This document shows, piece by piece, positions 9,298-17,392 of a stretch of DNA of 25,783 nucleotides. The notes below the pieces were generated by a model, which was not told the origin of the DNA, searched no databases, and saw only the letters and a list, made by a program, of their open reading frames with translations. Origin of the DNA: Ectocarpus siliculosus (lineage: Eukaryota; Sar; Phaeophyceae; Ectocarpales; Ectocarpaceae); the NCBI GenBank assembly GCA_000310025.1, contig FN648619.1, positions 714,236 to 740,018 of the forward strand, read 5' to 3'. The translations under genes were made by a program, and so were the position numbers. Positions within the stretch are counted from its first letter, which is position 1. The number at the start of each line of letters is the position of its first letter.

Positions 9298-9852
9298 TTA
9301 CGCTTTTTGCCAAATGCCGATCGAAAAGGCCGCCGCTCTACCTCCCCGCCGTTGTACATACGTAGTTGGACGCAAAGTCTTTCCAACTTTGTGTGAACGT
9401 ACCCCAGTCGTAGCTGGTATCTGGCATGGTGATGAAAGTGTTCTCGTTCCGTGATATTGCTGCACGACAAGCAGTACACTGCTGATGTAGACTGCTGTGT
9501 AGACTCTCAAACTCTCAAAAGCTGGGTGTACAACGGTCAAACTGGTTCTTGTGAAAAAAGTGTGTCGGTTCGGCATAACGTGCAGTATGTCCAGTTCCAC
9601 CGCAAAATCCAACCCCACTCCTTCCGTATGCTGAGATGCTGAAATCACTCCTTTCCCTCTCTTTCTTTCCCATACATGTACCGCACGGCATCCACTGCGT
9701 GAGCAGGGCGAGGAGGATGTAATACTACGCCTGACCTTGTACTCTGTGGTGAAATGTACGAGCGAAAGGAGCAAGTTTGCGTACAGGAGGCAGCTGATAT
9801 CATTGTGTGTGGCGTCGGGATGGCGAGCAACAGAGAGAAACACTACACACAT
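9298..9852 (-). CDS. Open frame of 184 codons, doubtful
   Basis: This is a complete ATG-to-stop frame without any motif, signal sequence or composition bias that I recognise. A stretch of mixed hydrophobic residues near the middle (YTAVYISSVLLVVQQ) is the only notable piece. In an intron-rich genome an uninterrupted frame of this length without family resemblance may be chance, so it is listed only for completeness. Confidence 0.15.
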   Translation of the reverse strand: MCVVFLSVARHPDATHNDISCLLYANLLLSLVHFTTEYKVRRSITSSSPCSRSGCRAVHVWERKRGKGVISASQHTEGVGLDFAVELDILHVMPNRHTFFTRTSLTVVHPAFESLRVYTAVYISSVLLVVQQYHGTRTLSSPCQIPATTGVRSHKVGKTLRPTTYVQRRGGRAAAFSIGIWQKA

Positions 9853-10171
9853 CGCTGATTTATCCTGGACATGCTCATGTATGGGCGGAAGGAGAAAAGC
9901 GAATGACTTTGTATCTTGTCGAAAGAAACAGAGCTCACTCTCCTAATGAACAGAAAATTGTCCGCGGGTTTGTGGGACGACGGGTGTTGGGGCCCGAACT
10001 AACCGCGCCTTTGGGATGAGAGCCGTGCCGTCTCCCACGTCTCACGTGGCAGTCTCCAACGGCAGTGACTTTCGCTTGCCCCGACCCCCCCCCACAGTTG
10101 CAAGACACCCCTGGCCGACGACACACTCAGTAACTGACCTCGATATTAAAGTAGTCTTGTGAGAAACTGAG

Positions 10172-10693
10172 CTAAGGGTAAAGTGTAGCCAGGTCTTGTT
10201 GCAAGAATGGAACGAACGGTACAAAAAGCACCAACTGCATCGTGTTGCCTGTTGCGGTTGGTGTTTTCCATGATCGCAACGCCACAAGCGAGCGGAACAA
10301 CATGGTGAAAATAAACAGGCACATGCTTGTATAATCGGCGAATACCCAATCCATCAAGGGCCAACACACAAACAAGGGCCACCACGCCGCATAGTCTCCA
10401 AACCGCCCTTGAAGAACCGCAAAAAAAGAGCGCGCCGTGTCGGCTGTACAACAGCGCTCATGAGCACGAAAAAATGTTGTTGATTCTCTTCCCCCGAAGT
10501 CAAACTTGACTGGATAACGCGACCACGCTATGTTGCTACAGACCCCGCACAGCATGGCTACACAGCAGCAGCACACAGGAAACCAACAGAGGGGACGTTT
10601 AGTGAAGCACAGCAAGCAGGACACGTACACCAACCAACGAAGCACCATTACGGAACACTGCTGCTGCTGCATCACCCAACGCGGAGCATTCAC
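10172..10693 (-). CDS. Open frame of 173 codons, Trp/Cys/Phe-rich, possibly membrane protein
   Basis: The frame has three hydrophobic stretches: VLRWLVYVSCLLCF, then VCCCCVAMLCGVC, and WWPLFVCWPLMDWVFADY followed by MCLFIFTMLFRSLVAL. Arrangement and length could suit a small multi-pass membrane protein. However, the Cys and Trp content is unusually high and I do not recognise a family. It may be an exon with intronic extension or a chance frame. The opposite strand has no better candidate. Confidence 0.22.
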   Translation of the reverse strand: MNAPRWVMQQQQCSVMVLRWLVYVSCLLCFTKRPLCWFPVCCCCVAMLCGVCSNIAWSRYPVKFDFGGRESTTFFRAHERCCTADTARSFFAVLQGRFGDYAAWWPLFVCWPLMDWVFADYTSMCLFIFTMLFRSLVALRSWKTPTATGNTMQLVLFVPFVPFLQQDLATLYP

Positions 10694-10704
10694 GGGGTAC
10701 TAAG

Positions 10705-11322
10705 CTAGCACAGTAAGCCAAAACCCGACAACCCATCGACCTCACTTCCCAGGAAAAATGGAAAGGAGCTGGACTCATTGCAATTTCGTTGAAATGGAAC
10801 CACTTTCTGTTTATGCCTCCTCCTTCTCTTTTTCTTCTTCCTCTTCTGCTGGATGGCATCGTAAAGCCCAGACTGCCGGTCGGAAAATTGTAGACACCCC
10901 TGATTCTGCCTTCTCGCACAGCATCCGCGAACTACCGCGTCCACCGACCACCGCCAATCTTGGGTCTTGGGTGTACGGTATTTCGCACCAACTGCATTGC
11001 TGCTTCTCCTGCTGCTGCCACTGCTTCTGCGGCTGTTCTGGGTGCTACTGCTGCTTGTTGTGACAGCCCTGCCGGGGGCGCGGTTGAGTCGCTCGAGCCA
11101 ACCTACAGAGTCCTGAAATAACGACGAAAAGGACAAAGAGCACCGACAATCACACCGGCTCACGGTGACGACCGTGGCAACGACAACAACAGTGGGGTGG
11201 TGGAGATGAACGGTGAGGAAGCGGTTGTGCGGTACTGTAGCACTGTTGGCACTACCGTACAACAGCAACAACAAAGAGCTACATGCATTCAGCAAAATGG
11301 GTTTGTCGCCAGGTCTAAGCAA
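10705..11322 (-). CDS. Open frame of 205 codons with a Ser/Arg-rich middle, doubtful
   Basis: Within the frame, a stretch after a good acceptor (TTATTTCAG near 11114) reads DSVGWLERLNRAPGRAVTTS, followed by a Ser/Arg run (RRSSGSSRRSS) and TPKTQDWRWSVDAV. A basic KKKKRRRRHK cluster occurs later. The Ser tract is encoded by AGC repeats and appears on the plus strand as a CTG-rich run at 10995-11060. Some of this may be a real exon of a Ser/Arg-rich protein, but the full frame includes sequence that looks intronic. No family recognised. Confidence 0.22.
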   Translation of the reverse strand: MLRPGDKPILLNACSSLLLLLYGSANSATVPHNRFLTVHLHHPTVVVVATVVTVSRCDCRCSLSFSSLFQDSVGWLERLNRAPGRAVTTSSSSTQNSRRSSGSSRRSSNAVGAKYRTPKTQDWRWSVDAVVRGCCARRQNQGCLQFSDRQSGLYDAIQQKRKKKKRRRRHKQKVVPFQRNCNESSSFPFFLGSEVDGLSGFGLLC

Positions 11323-11324
11323 TA

Positions 11325-11465
11325 GGGGGACCTGTTTAGTGCTGGTACTTGTCCAGAGGTTTCACCGGCACTAAACCGGGCACCCGGCACTATTGCGAAT
11401 GGTGCCAAAACGCCACTATTGAGGGCTGGCCAATCCCTCATTAGTGCTGGTCTGGCACTAATCAG
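11325..11465 (+). repeat. Left terminal arm with GGCACTA iterons
   Basis: Besides the terminal GTTTAGTGCTGGT, this arm contains ACCGGCACTAAACCGGGC, CCCGGCACTATTGCG, GCCACTATTGAGGGC and TTAGTGCTGGTCTGGCACTA. These are spaced by roughly 20-35 bases and occur in both orientations. Nothing in the arm is coding. Iterons like this usually bind the element's own DNA-binding protein. Confidence 0.7.
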
Positions 11466-11828
11466 ATTGTGTTCGACTCATATGGTGTAGCGCCCACGCT
11501 TGCAGGGTCGACAGAGTACGAAATGGATCGACACTACTGTTGAGTGAAGTTCCAGCGTCGGCGTGGGCAGACTTTCTTTCCTGCGACACGTTTGGTTCGA
11601 ACCTGTGGAGCCCACAACAGTTTGTTGTAAAATAAGATACAGTAGTTTCGGCCTACAGCCTAACCGGGACTAGTCGACGGCGAAAGAAAATACGTCATGT
11701 ACCCGAGTAAGCTGTGACGGCACAAACTGCTTGTAAAGCTCTCGTTCGTACAAAATATCACTGCTCGTTGCCTACTTCGATGTAGCTCCAAAAAAAGCGC
11801 ACCAAAGACAACAAAAAAACACAACTAC

Positions 11829-11900
11829 AGCTGTACCCCCGCCCTCACTACGTCGGGACAAATTCTCTCCTGTCTGCCTGGCGCATCCGCTTCGATGTTG
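11829..11900 (-). pseudogene. Duplicated 3' end of the zinc-finger/HTH gene
   Basis: This stretch repeats the last codons and stop region of the gene at 12000-12737. CAGCTGTACCCCC, CTCTC(C/A)TGTCTGCCTGGCGCA and CCGCTT occur in the same order here and at 11981-12053. Read on the minus strand it gives SKRMRQADRREFVPT and stop, against SAKRVRQADMREFVVVTE and stop in the intact copy. It is a tandem partial duplication about 150 bp downstream, probably non-functional. Confidence 0.65.
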
Positions 11901-11999
11901 CAAGAACAAGCGAAAAAAAAAATAAAAACAAGAAGCACGACAGGCAGCGCACCGCAACAAATCAAACAACCATCACTACCACAGCTGTACCCCCCGCGC

Positions 12000-12737
12000 T
12001 TACTCCGTAACAACAACAAACTCTCTCATGTCTGCCTGGCGCACCCGCTTAGCGGAATGCGCTGCAACCATCGCCATCTTCGCTTTTGCTAGGTAGAGCG
12101 CCGCGTCTTCGTTGCCACTCTCCTCTGCTGCCGCTTCCAGGATGCCGAAGTGAGACGACAGCTCACCATAAGCAGGTAGGGCACGGCGCGCGAGCCCCGT
12201 GTTCTCATCGCCACTGTCCTCCTCCTGTTCGTCCTCCTCCTCAGCAGTGTAGCGCACCTCCGGAAAGTCGCCTGTGCGTATGTTTTTCTGGCTTCCTCCG
12301 CCTCCTGCAGCAGCCTCGGTCTCGTACTTCTTTCGGTTTTTCTTCACATTCCGGACCAACCGTTCCGAGCACCCGGAGCGGCCCGCTATCTGCTCATGAG
12401 TCACCTTGTCATCCATCAGCTTCAGCATCTCAAGCTTGGCGCTGAAGTCCGGCCGCGCACGAGGCTCCCCACGAGGCTGAGACTTCTTACTCCCCCCATT
12501 CCTGGCCTTCGGGCGTTTAGATTGTGCCTTCCCAGCGCTGTCTGCTGCTGGCGCTTTGCGCTTGCCGGCCTCGGCGACGCACGCGCTGCAGATGCGGTGA
12601 TTTTCGTTGTCATCATCAAACATGCTGCCGCAAATGCCGTGCAGCCGCCCGCCACATCCTCCCTGGCAGCCGTGGCCATGAAGGTCTTGCGGCGTTGAGT
12701 CTGGTTGAGCGCAAAGTTCACCTTCCGCACATGGCAT
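12000..12737 (-). CDS. Zinc-binding plus CENP-B/pogo-type HTH protein of a mobile element
   Basis: A complete 245-codon frame. Residues 3-53 have a Cys/His array: C3-x5-C9, C24-x3-C28-x4-H33-x2-C36, then C50-x2-C53, similar in spacing to PHD/RING-like zinc modules. Residues 70-90 are basic (SKRPKARNGGSKK), a likely nuclear localisation signal. Residues 98-140 (FSAKLEMLKLMDDKVTHEQI, then AGRSGCSERLVRNVKKNRKK) fit the N-terminal helix-turn-helix of CENP-B and pogo/Tigger transposases: a KLE.LKL.D start, IA..SG.SE..VR, and KN..K. A Gly linker and an acidic EEEDEQEEDSGDEN patch follow, then a helical end. There is no DDE catalytic region; full transposases are usually much longer. A promoter-like CCAAT/TATA module lies about 90 bp upstream. 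It sits inside the TIR element at 11325-13605, whose iterons are its likely target. It could be a truncated transposase or an accessory or domesticated binding factor. Confidence 0.7.
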   Translation of the reverse strand: MPCAEGELCAQPDSTPQDLHGHGCQGGCGGRLHGICGSMFDDDNENHRICSACVAEAGKRKAPAADSAGKAQSKRPKARNGGSKKSQPRGEPRARPDFSAKLEMLKLMDDKVTHEQIAGRSGCSERLVRNVKKNRKKYETEAAAGGGGSQKNIRTGDFPEVRYTAEEEDEQEEDSGDENTGLARRALPAYGELSSHFGILEAAAEESGNEDAALYLAKAKMAMVAAHSAKRVRQADMREFVVVTE

Positions 12738-12828
12738 GGTACGCCCCTGCGTAGTGCTGTTCGGGTCTGCAGCAGCACGTGTACCCTATTTTTCTGTGTG
12801 GACTCTGTTTTCTCTGCCTGGTGTGTGT

Positions 12829-12912
12829 CTTTATATAATTAGCATCGGCCGCGCTAACCGGCTGACCAATGAAAAGGTGTCAGTCTTAGTGCGTTTGAAA
12901 ACACAAAACACT
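12829..12912 (-). promoter_or_regulatory. CCAAT/TATA promoter of the zinc-finger/HTH gene
   Basis: On the minus strand the order is CATTGGTCAGCCGGTTAGCG, then GATGCTAATTATATAAAGAC. That is an inverted CCAAT box followed about 30 bp later by a TATATAAAG box, which lies about 90 bp before the ATG at 12737. Spacing and order fit a polymerase II core promoter. Closely similar sequence occurs at 24086-24165 and, more diverged, at 7088-7175. Confidence 0.6.
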
Positions 12913-13037
12913 TCTATCTGCCATGAACTGGGACCCCGTGAGGGAACAGCATAGGGGAGGCTAAACTATCGTTCGGATCAAAGACAGAAACAGCAGCAAC
13001 AGAAGAAAACTGGGCGCGTCTACCAAGGCTATTACCT

Positions 13038-13355
13038 TGTACTCCAGTTCGTTTAGGAGTACTTTCACCATTATCCTCCTTGTTTTCGCTGCCATCATGC
13101 TGATCCTCATTTTGACAAGAATCTCTGGGCAGTTCTTCCCTAGCCCTACGTTTCTTGTTTTGGGGAAGGTCATCTGGCTCAAACCCTTTGCTCTCTTCCA
13201 CTCCTCCATGTTTTCCTCCTCCATCGTCGTCTTCGTCCTCCTTTCTTCCCTTTCCCTTTCCTTCGTCTCCGTCACTCCTAAAAGAACTACCCTCATTACT
13301 ATCATTGTCGCAGAGATCCCAACCGGTTGGCCCTTGGAAGTTGGTCGATCAGTAG
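13038..13355 (-). CDS. Acidic, Lys-rich candidate exon inside the TIR element
   Basis: An open minus-strand stretch reads TNFQGPTGWDLCDNDSNEGS, then a Gly/Lys/Asp/Glu-rich run, VEESKGFEPDDLPQNKKRRA and STPKRTGVQ before a donor-like CAAG/GTAATA. KNKKRR-type residues could act as a nuclear signal. The same DNA on the plus strand gives a hydrophobic 110-codon frame (13037-13369), the expected shadow of charged codons. Which strand, if either, is used is not certain. No transposase catalytic motif is visible. Confidence 0.3.
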
Positions 13356-13406
13356 CCCATGACGTTTGAACACATCGCGAGTTCGCATCGACAGAAAACG
13401 AGCTAG

Positions 13407-13436
13407 CTCGTGTGTGTGTGTGTGTTCGCGCGCGCG
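13407..13436. repeat. (GT)n microsatellite
   Basis: A run of GT units followed by alternating CG, next to the inner edge of the right arm of the TIR element. Confidence 0.85.
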
Positions 13437-13605
13437 GGGTAACCAGCACTATTGGGGGTGACAGCGGCGCCGAACCGGCACTATACCGGGCAAGCTCTCA
13501 AAAGTGCCGGTCTGGCACTATTGAGAGCACCGCCTGTGTCCAGAGATTTTACCGGCGCTATATCGGGCAGCTGGCACTAATCAACCGGCACTAAATAGGT
13601 CCCCC
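13437..13605 (-). repeat. Right terminal arm with GGCACTA iterons
   Basis: The arm holds AACCAGCACTATTGGGGG, AACCGGCACTATACCGGGC, AGTGCCGGTCTGGCACTATT, ACCGGCGCTATATCGGGC and CTGGCACTAATCAACCGG before the terminal CACTAAATAGGTCCCCC. The CCAGAGATTTTACCGG block is shared with the left arm (CCAGAGGTTTCACCGG) and with the short element at 1412-1561, confirming one family. Confidence 0.7.
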
Positions 13606-13607
13606 TA

Positions 13608-15193
13608 CTGTAGTCTACTTCCAGAACCGGCGGTGTTTGTGCTATTCCGCGCAAGACAGCGAAGCTACTCCAGCTGTGTGCACAACAAGCGTGGGGAATA
13701 GGCAACATAGAGCGCTAAACAAGCAGCCCTCCGTGACAAAAGGGAACGACAGAATCAGCAACACAAGTATTCCAGGTCATATTCAACAACAAAACCCAAA
13801 CCAATCCCACCTACCGTATGTACGGAATTCCCATTCTCATCATATGGCAAAGGGGACACGGGGGCAACATCCGGCCGAAATCCCATGCTGGAGATTGAAC
13901 GTTTGTTCCCCCCACGTTTGTCGGTTTTGGAAATTCTGAAAAGACACCGAGACAAGGGCTCACCGCCGAGAAGCGAACAGACACCGGCGGCCGCCTTCCT
14001 GCCTGAAGGGAGGGTTCGGCGTGTACCCGCATGGACTTCCACATCAACTTCGCGGGGCCGGAGTCCGAGGCGTGGCAGTGGTTGGTTCACTCCAGGTACT
14101 CGCCCGCCGGTCTGTTGTCGTGGTGGCTGTGACAGACAGACGCAACGGACCAATCGAGAACTAAAGGGTCGGAAATAGCATCTCCTGCCTCAATTGGACC
14201 CCCACTGTCTACAGTCGAAGCTTCTTTCATAGCCTACCAACTCATGGCAGGCGATGTTCGTCTCAAAGGCTTCGTCCTACGAGTGCTAACGAGAAACTTG
14301 GGGACTTCCAGGGGAAATAACTGGTGGATGTGCCGCCAGACACAACGCACCGGTCACAGACGTAGCAGTAGCACAGGGAACACTTCTCCTTGTGGCTGCG
14401 GCTCCATTCCGGACCCTCGAACTGATGCTGCAGAAAAGTGTGGATCCGGGGAGGGCGGGGGGCTTTTCAGTGGCGGAAAAAGTGAGGGCGCCGGGCTGCC
14501 GTGTGTGAGGGTGGCTATATTGCCAATCTCGCTGGGCTTGTTCGCGCCCGGCCAATGGATATCACTCCCAAGCGTGCACGCCATTGTCAAGATCCTTCAC
14601 GTTGACTTCTGTTCAATCCGTCATTGGGTGTCTTCCCTCTTGACCCTACCAAGAATAAAAAATCATATCCATGGTACATGATCATCACGCGGTTTTTCCG
14701 AGTATACTACCGATCGTCCGAAGTGTGTACCCTTTTTTGGTTAGTTGATCTGCGACTACCGAAGACATTCGCGTCTGTTGGACTGGTACTTATTCTGAGC
14801 ATAGGTCGGAATGGCGCTTCATGTGAAGACTGCAACGACAGCCCAAACCACGCGTGGAATGCGGGGCTTGTTCGTGTGTGTTCATGTGCAGGAAGGATCT
14901 GAGGACGGTTCTGTGTTCCGTAGATGAAGGGACCTACTGTTTGTACCTGTTGTGGTAGACTTGGATGACTCTGCGGTGCCCCCATGCTGCGTCAGCCTGT
15001 GGAGGCACTCTCTTTCTTCTCTGTCTGTCGTGCGTGTGTCCTGCTGATCTTTTAAAGCCATCAGCGAGACTTACTCGTCACTGGACACAAATACGGGCAT
15101 ACCCAGCACACACTCCGGCTCTAGGAGTGATCAACAGGACTCATTTCCGGGGGGGATGGGGGGTCAGCTGCTGAACGACGTGCACCACCTCAC
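13608..15193. other. No confident gene; weak exon candidate on plus strand
   Basis: Near 14031-14095 a plus-strand reading gives MDFHINFAGPESEAWQWLVH before a donor-like TCCAG/GTACTC, which looks protein-like but stands alone. A 145-codon plus frame at 14244-14681 lacks motifs. A diverged copy of the 64-bp repeat from 173-296 lies near 14724. The rest shows nothing supportable. Confidence 0.35.
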
Positions 15194-15491
15194 CTCCGTG
15201 CAAGCGAAGCGGATATGCCGCAAATTGAGTGTTCCGGTTATGCCTACCAACTTCCCCAAATGCGAAGCGCTTGTGCGGCAGCCTGGGTATGCCGGTCGTG
15301 CCGGTCACCTTCAGGCCTTTGTCTGCCTCCCCGTGTTGAGACGACGACGGCCCCTTCCTGCGCTTGGCCGGGCGGCTGGGGATTCGCTCTTCCATGGACG
15401 GCTGGGCCGTGGAGATAACCTCGCCGCTTTGCTGGGCCGTCGCGGAGGCGTCGGCAGCCCACCTCACACCCTTGCTATTCTTCTTCTTCTT
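15194..15491 (-). CDS. Second recognisable exon of SIM/NLS nuclear protein, copy 2
   Basis: This is the paralogue of the exon at 469-693. Shared blocks in order are KKNSKGVRWAADASATAQQS with GEV, the nuclear-localisation-like RPAKRRKG, a GTTGIPRLPHKRFA tail and the ACGGAG/GTGAGG donor. After RFAFGE this copy carries an extra ~55 bp, a tandem duplicate of the GTTG-to-RFACTE segment. It restores the conserved donor but shifts the frame within the tail. The acceptor here is a weaker TCGAAG where copy 1 has TTCGCAG. These changes make copy 2 the more likely degenerating or alternatively spliced member. Function unknown. Confidence 0.5.
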
Positions 15492-16274
15492 CGACGGGAT
15501 TGGGGGGTTCGTGTGGTACAGAGCTTGAGTGTGAATCTGCGAAGGCCAAGAAATGAATATGCATCGGTGCGAATCAAGTGCGGTCCGAGAGTCGCAGTTC
15601 ATTTTGTTGACCACAATACCTTCAAATGTCTTTCCTACCAGGTACTCCGGATTACTTCGTACGAAGTAGCATAATTCACAAATATTTATCACACGTTGAT
15701 TATTTCCCGGAACAGAGTCGACAGGTTACAAGAGTATTTTTGTTGATTGTTGATTGTTCTTGCATTTCACGTGTAGTTTATTGTGCAGTTTGAATTTCGA
15801 ACATCCTTGCTTTCATGGCCTTGGAGCCACATTCTCTGCTTTCGGGCTCCCCGTGAACATCAAATACATGCAATGCAACCGATCTGTGGTCTGTTTACCC
15901 AATGCTTTAAAGCGCATTAAACCCGTTCAACCAGCCCTTCCCTTCAATACCCATCTGCCTCCTACAACCACCCCCCCCTGGCACAACATATAGATCTGTA
16001 AAAGTCAGTCTACATACTCTATCGATATGTATGCGGATATATTCACGCAGAGATAGATAACCACCGAACGGCCCTTTGCTGGGCCTGTTTACGCCGCACA
16101 TCTCTCGATATTTTCTGTTCGGATACTGTGCAGGCTAGTGCTGTGAATTTCCTCCTGCGCCGTCTTGGACTCAAAGCAGCAAAAATTAGATGCGATGGGT
16201 TTTCGCAAGAGACAATCAAGAAGCACGAGGGGGAGAGTCGGTCTACATGTATGTCAGCACGCACACAAGCATGC
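15492..16274 (-). other. Presumed intron of SIM/NLS copy 2
   Basis: The stretch between the two copy-2 exons holds a diverged relative of the 75-bp repeat (about 15566-15630), which in copy 1 lies at the equivalent place, and otherwise unremarkable sequence with small chance frames. The 5' border would be a GC rather than GT donor (GAG/GCATGC at 16275/16274). Confidence 0.4.
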
Positions 16275-16454
16275 CTCTGGTATCTTGAGGGCCGAAGGAA
16301 ACGAAGTCTCAACATCGCCATTGCTCACGGAAGATGCCGCTGCTCCTGCTTGTGGAGGTGAAGCCTCGGTGTCGGACGTGAGGTCGATAACTTCCATCGC
16401 TGCCGCCGAAGGGGTCTCGGACGGCTTGGATGGCTTGGGTACGCGCGACGGCAT
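16275..16454 (-). CDS. First exon of SIM/NLS nuclear protein, copy 2
   Basis: A 60-codon exon starts MPSRVPKPSK and ends FPSALKIPE, phase 0. Residues 22-30 read VIDLTSDTE, identical to the SUMO-interacting motif of copy 1, followed by a similar Ser/Pro/Ala linker and a conserved VE(T/V).SP.ALK end. The Asp-rich run before the motif in copy 1 is missing here, and the Ala/Gly run is shorter. The exon end aligns with copy 1, but the donor there is GCATGC instead of GTATGC. GC-AG introns are a known minor class, so the exon can still be spliced, or the copy is decaying. Protection of the SIM while the surrounding residues diverged suggests selection on SUMO binding (inference). Confidence 0.55.
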
Positions 16455-16608
16455 GAACGAATCGCCCTTCTCTATCTATACTGTTTCAAACAAGGCTGTC
16501 TTCGCCGGAGTTTTTCAAAACGAATCGATGGAGAGTTCAACTGCTGGAGTCTAAAGGTATGCTCGCAGCCAGCTATTGGAGTATATCGTAGCTCTTTCAC
16601 AGACAACG

Positions 16609-16640
16609 GAGAAGGAGAGAGGGAGAGAGAGAGAGAGAGG
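16609..16640. repeat. (GA)n microsatellite
   Basis: Interrupted GA run upstream of SIM/NLS copy 2. The long minus-strand frame over it translates the repeat as Ser/Leu and is not a gene. Confidence 0.85.
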
Positions 16641-17357
16641 GCGCACGCGGGACGCGTGCTGAAACTTCGCCGGTCTTCACCTGTGGAGGACGTTTGTGGC
16701 GAAGCGCGTCTTGGTGTGTATGGGTGAGTGAAGCGCTCGTTCGAGGAATGAATGGGCTGATAGGATGAATTTTGTTGTGATAATTGCAAGACACGCCGAA
16801 ACGGCCGAAAAATTTCCAAAATTGTGATTTCAACAGTATTCGAAATCATCAAAGCTCATCGATCGAATGATAGATATTGTTCGGCAAACAGATGTACCGA
16901 AAACATGCCAAACAAATATGCAAAAAATGAAAAAATCAAAGCGAGTGAAATATAGATAGATTCTAACTCGTTCCCAACTTCTAGAAACAGAAATAAGGGT
17001 CCTGTTCTGAGAGCATTCTTCGACGCGGAAGAACAAGAATCCCAAATATATTAAGAGTGAAATGCGCTCCTCTTGCTGAATCTCTTGTTGTACAACTGAA
17101 GACGAAATTGATTAAGGAGGAACAAAGCAAATGCCCACCACCAGACACCAGCAGTAGCAGGTTCCGCCCGCCGTAATCAAACTCCAGACACCGCGGAAGG
17201 TGCTCCTGTTGCGTGGACTCCATCGCTGGCCAACGCAGGCCAGACGAGCATCATCTGGCCGTTGCTCTGAGTGTCGGAAGTGAGCTGAGGCGTGGAGCTC
17301 TCTTCGCATTGAAAGCACGCGCGTGCTTGTTCACAATATATTTAATCTCTCTCTCTC

Positions 17358-17392
<35 letters not shown>

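Larger units (their letters stand above)
11325..13605. mobile_element. TIR-bounded 2.28-kb element, Tc1/mariner-pogo-like
   Basis: The left end GGGGGACCTGTTTAGTGCTG and the reverse complement of the right end GGGGGACCTATTTAGTGCCG match at 18 of these 20 positions, and TA lies directly outside both (11323-11324 and 13606-13607). This is the target-site duplication expected for the IS630/Tc1/mariner/pogo group. About 140-170 bp inside each end is crowded with both orientations of a motif like CCGGCACTA, typical of transposase-binding subterminal iterons. The element carries a complete minus-strand gene for a zinc-finger/CENP-B-type HTH protein (12000-12737) and an acidic open frame (about 13038-13355). 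No DDE nuclease domain is visible, so the element is non-autonomous, decayed, or uses a partner in trans. Confidence 0.65.

Noticed and set aside
11590-11602. GGTTCGAACC, resembling a tRNA T-loop B box
   Set aside because: The flanks cannot form a T-stem and there is no acceptor stem, D-arm or A box at the right distance on either strand; it is just a short palindrome.
13037-13369. Plus-strand 110-codon hydrophobic frame that resembles a membrane protein
   Set aside because: The opposite strand encodes a strongly charged Lys/Asp/Glu stretch; hydrophobic shadows of charged codons are expected, and no gene structure supports the plus strand.
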